DNA of 6,625 nucleotides, taken from assembly GCA_964424205.1 (NCBI GenBank), contig CAYRIF010000208.1, forward strand, positions 1 to 6,625, in the 5' to 3' direction. The translations under genes and the position numbers were made by a program. Origin of the DNA: CAYRIF01 sp964424205 (GTDB taxonomy: Bacteria > Bacteroidota > Bacteroidia > Cytophagales > Cyclobacteriaceae). Of this stretch, positions 6,543-6,625 are shown one piece after another (positions within the stretch are counted from its first letter, which is position 1; every line of letters begins with the position of its first letter). The notes beneath the pieces are model-generated. The model worked only from the letters and a program-made list of their open reading frames with translations, had not been told where the DNA came from and made no database searches.

Positions 6543-6625
6543 GTGGGAGAAACGCATAGTGGCTAAAAATCTATTTAGCATTTCCATAGTCCACTACCAA
6601 ATTACAGAACGTTTTCACCCCTAAT
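6543..6625. other. Right edge, no recognisable gene; small nested hairpin
   Basis: No gene can be supported in the last 83 bases. GCTAAA (6562-6567) pairs exactly with TTTAGC (6574-6579), and the flanking TAGTGG (6557-6562) is complementary to CCACTA (6591-6596), giving a nested but asymmetric fold. On the minus strand a frame open from the right edge ends in TAG at 6571-6573; it is too short to assign. This could be an intergenic spacer or the 3' end of a gene beyond the edge. Confidence 0.3.

Noticed and set aside
6571..6624. Minus-strand frame open from the right edge to a TAG, a possible C-terminus of a gene beyond the window
   Set aside because: Only 17 codons with no recognisable motif; cannot be separated from chance.
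6424..6625. Plus-strand open frame across the tRNA (begins MGNGPVVQLVRMPACHAGG)
   Set aside because: It is the translation of the tRNA-Asp gene and its terminator, a familiar false protein; the cloverleaf fully explains this sequence.

Overview
The window looks like an ordinary chromosomal segment from an AT-rich member of the Bacteroidota, perhaps a Cytophagales-like lineage. Three things support this. The promoter in front of the tRNA matches the Bacteroidota pattern (TTTG, then TAnnTTTG). Shine-Dalgarno signals are mostly weak and replaced by A-rich leaders. The proteins, such as the long-form urocanase and the MBL-fold enzyme with a KLDGGAMFGVVPK start, resemble families I associate with this phylum. 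The assignment is inference from recall; no search was run.

Layout: bases 1-141 hold no gene but contain a large interrupted inverted repeat (10-63) and smaller hairpins. From 142 to 6244 six intact genes lie head to tail on the minus strand. In transcription order they are accA (acetyl-CoA carboxylase alpha subunit), an MBL-fold hydrolase, a patatin-like phospholipase, hutU (urocanate hydratase), a PlsC-like acyltransferase, and a sterol-desaturase/fatty-acid-hydroxylase family membrane enzyme. Gaps are 22, 35, 3, -4 (ATGA overlap) and 32 bp, so they probably form one operon. From 6245 to 6432 lies a divergent promoter region. A tRNA-Asp(GTC) gene follows on the plus strand at 6433-6506, with a clear intrinsic terminator. 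The last 83 bases hold no recognisable gene.

Four of the six genes fit a lipid theme: malonyl-CoA supply (AccA), acyl release (patatin), acyl transfer (PlsC-like) and oxidation of a lipid tail or ether lipid (sterol-desaturase family). The MBL-fold enzyme has no assigned substrate. HutU is the metabolic outlier: it belongs to histidine degradation, no other hut gene is visible, and it sits in the most tightly packed part of the operon.

I see no defence system, mobile element, CRISPR array or clearly new system. The points most worth checking are the placement and long-form character of HutU, the unassigned MBL enzyme, the AGMO-like signature of the last gene, the 10-63 inverted repeat, and a promoter-like motif that would make accA mRNA leaderless.
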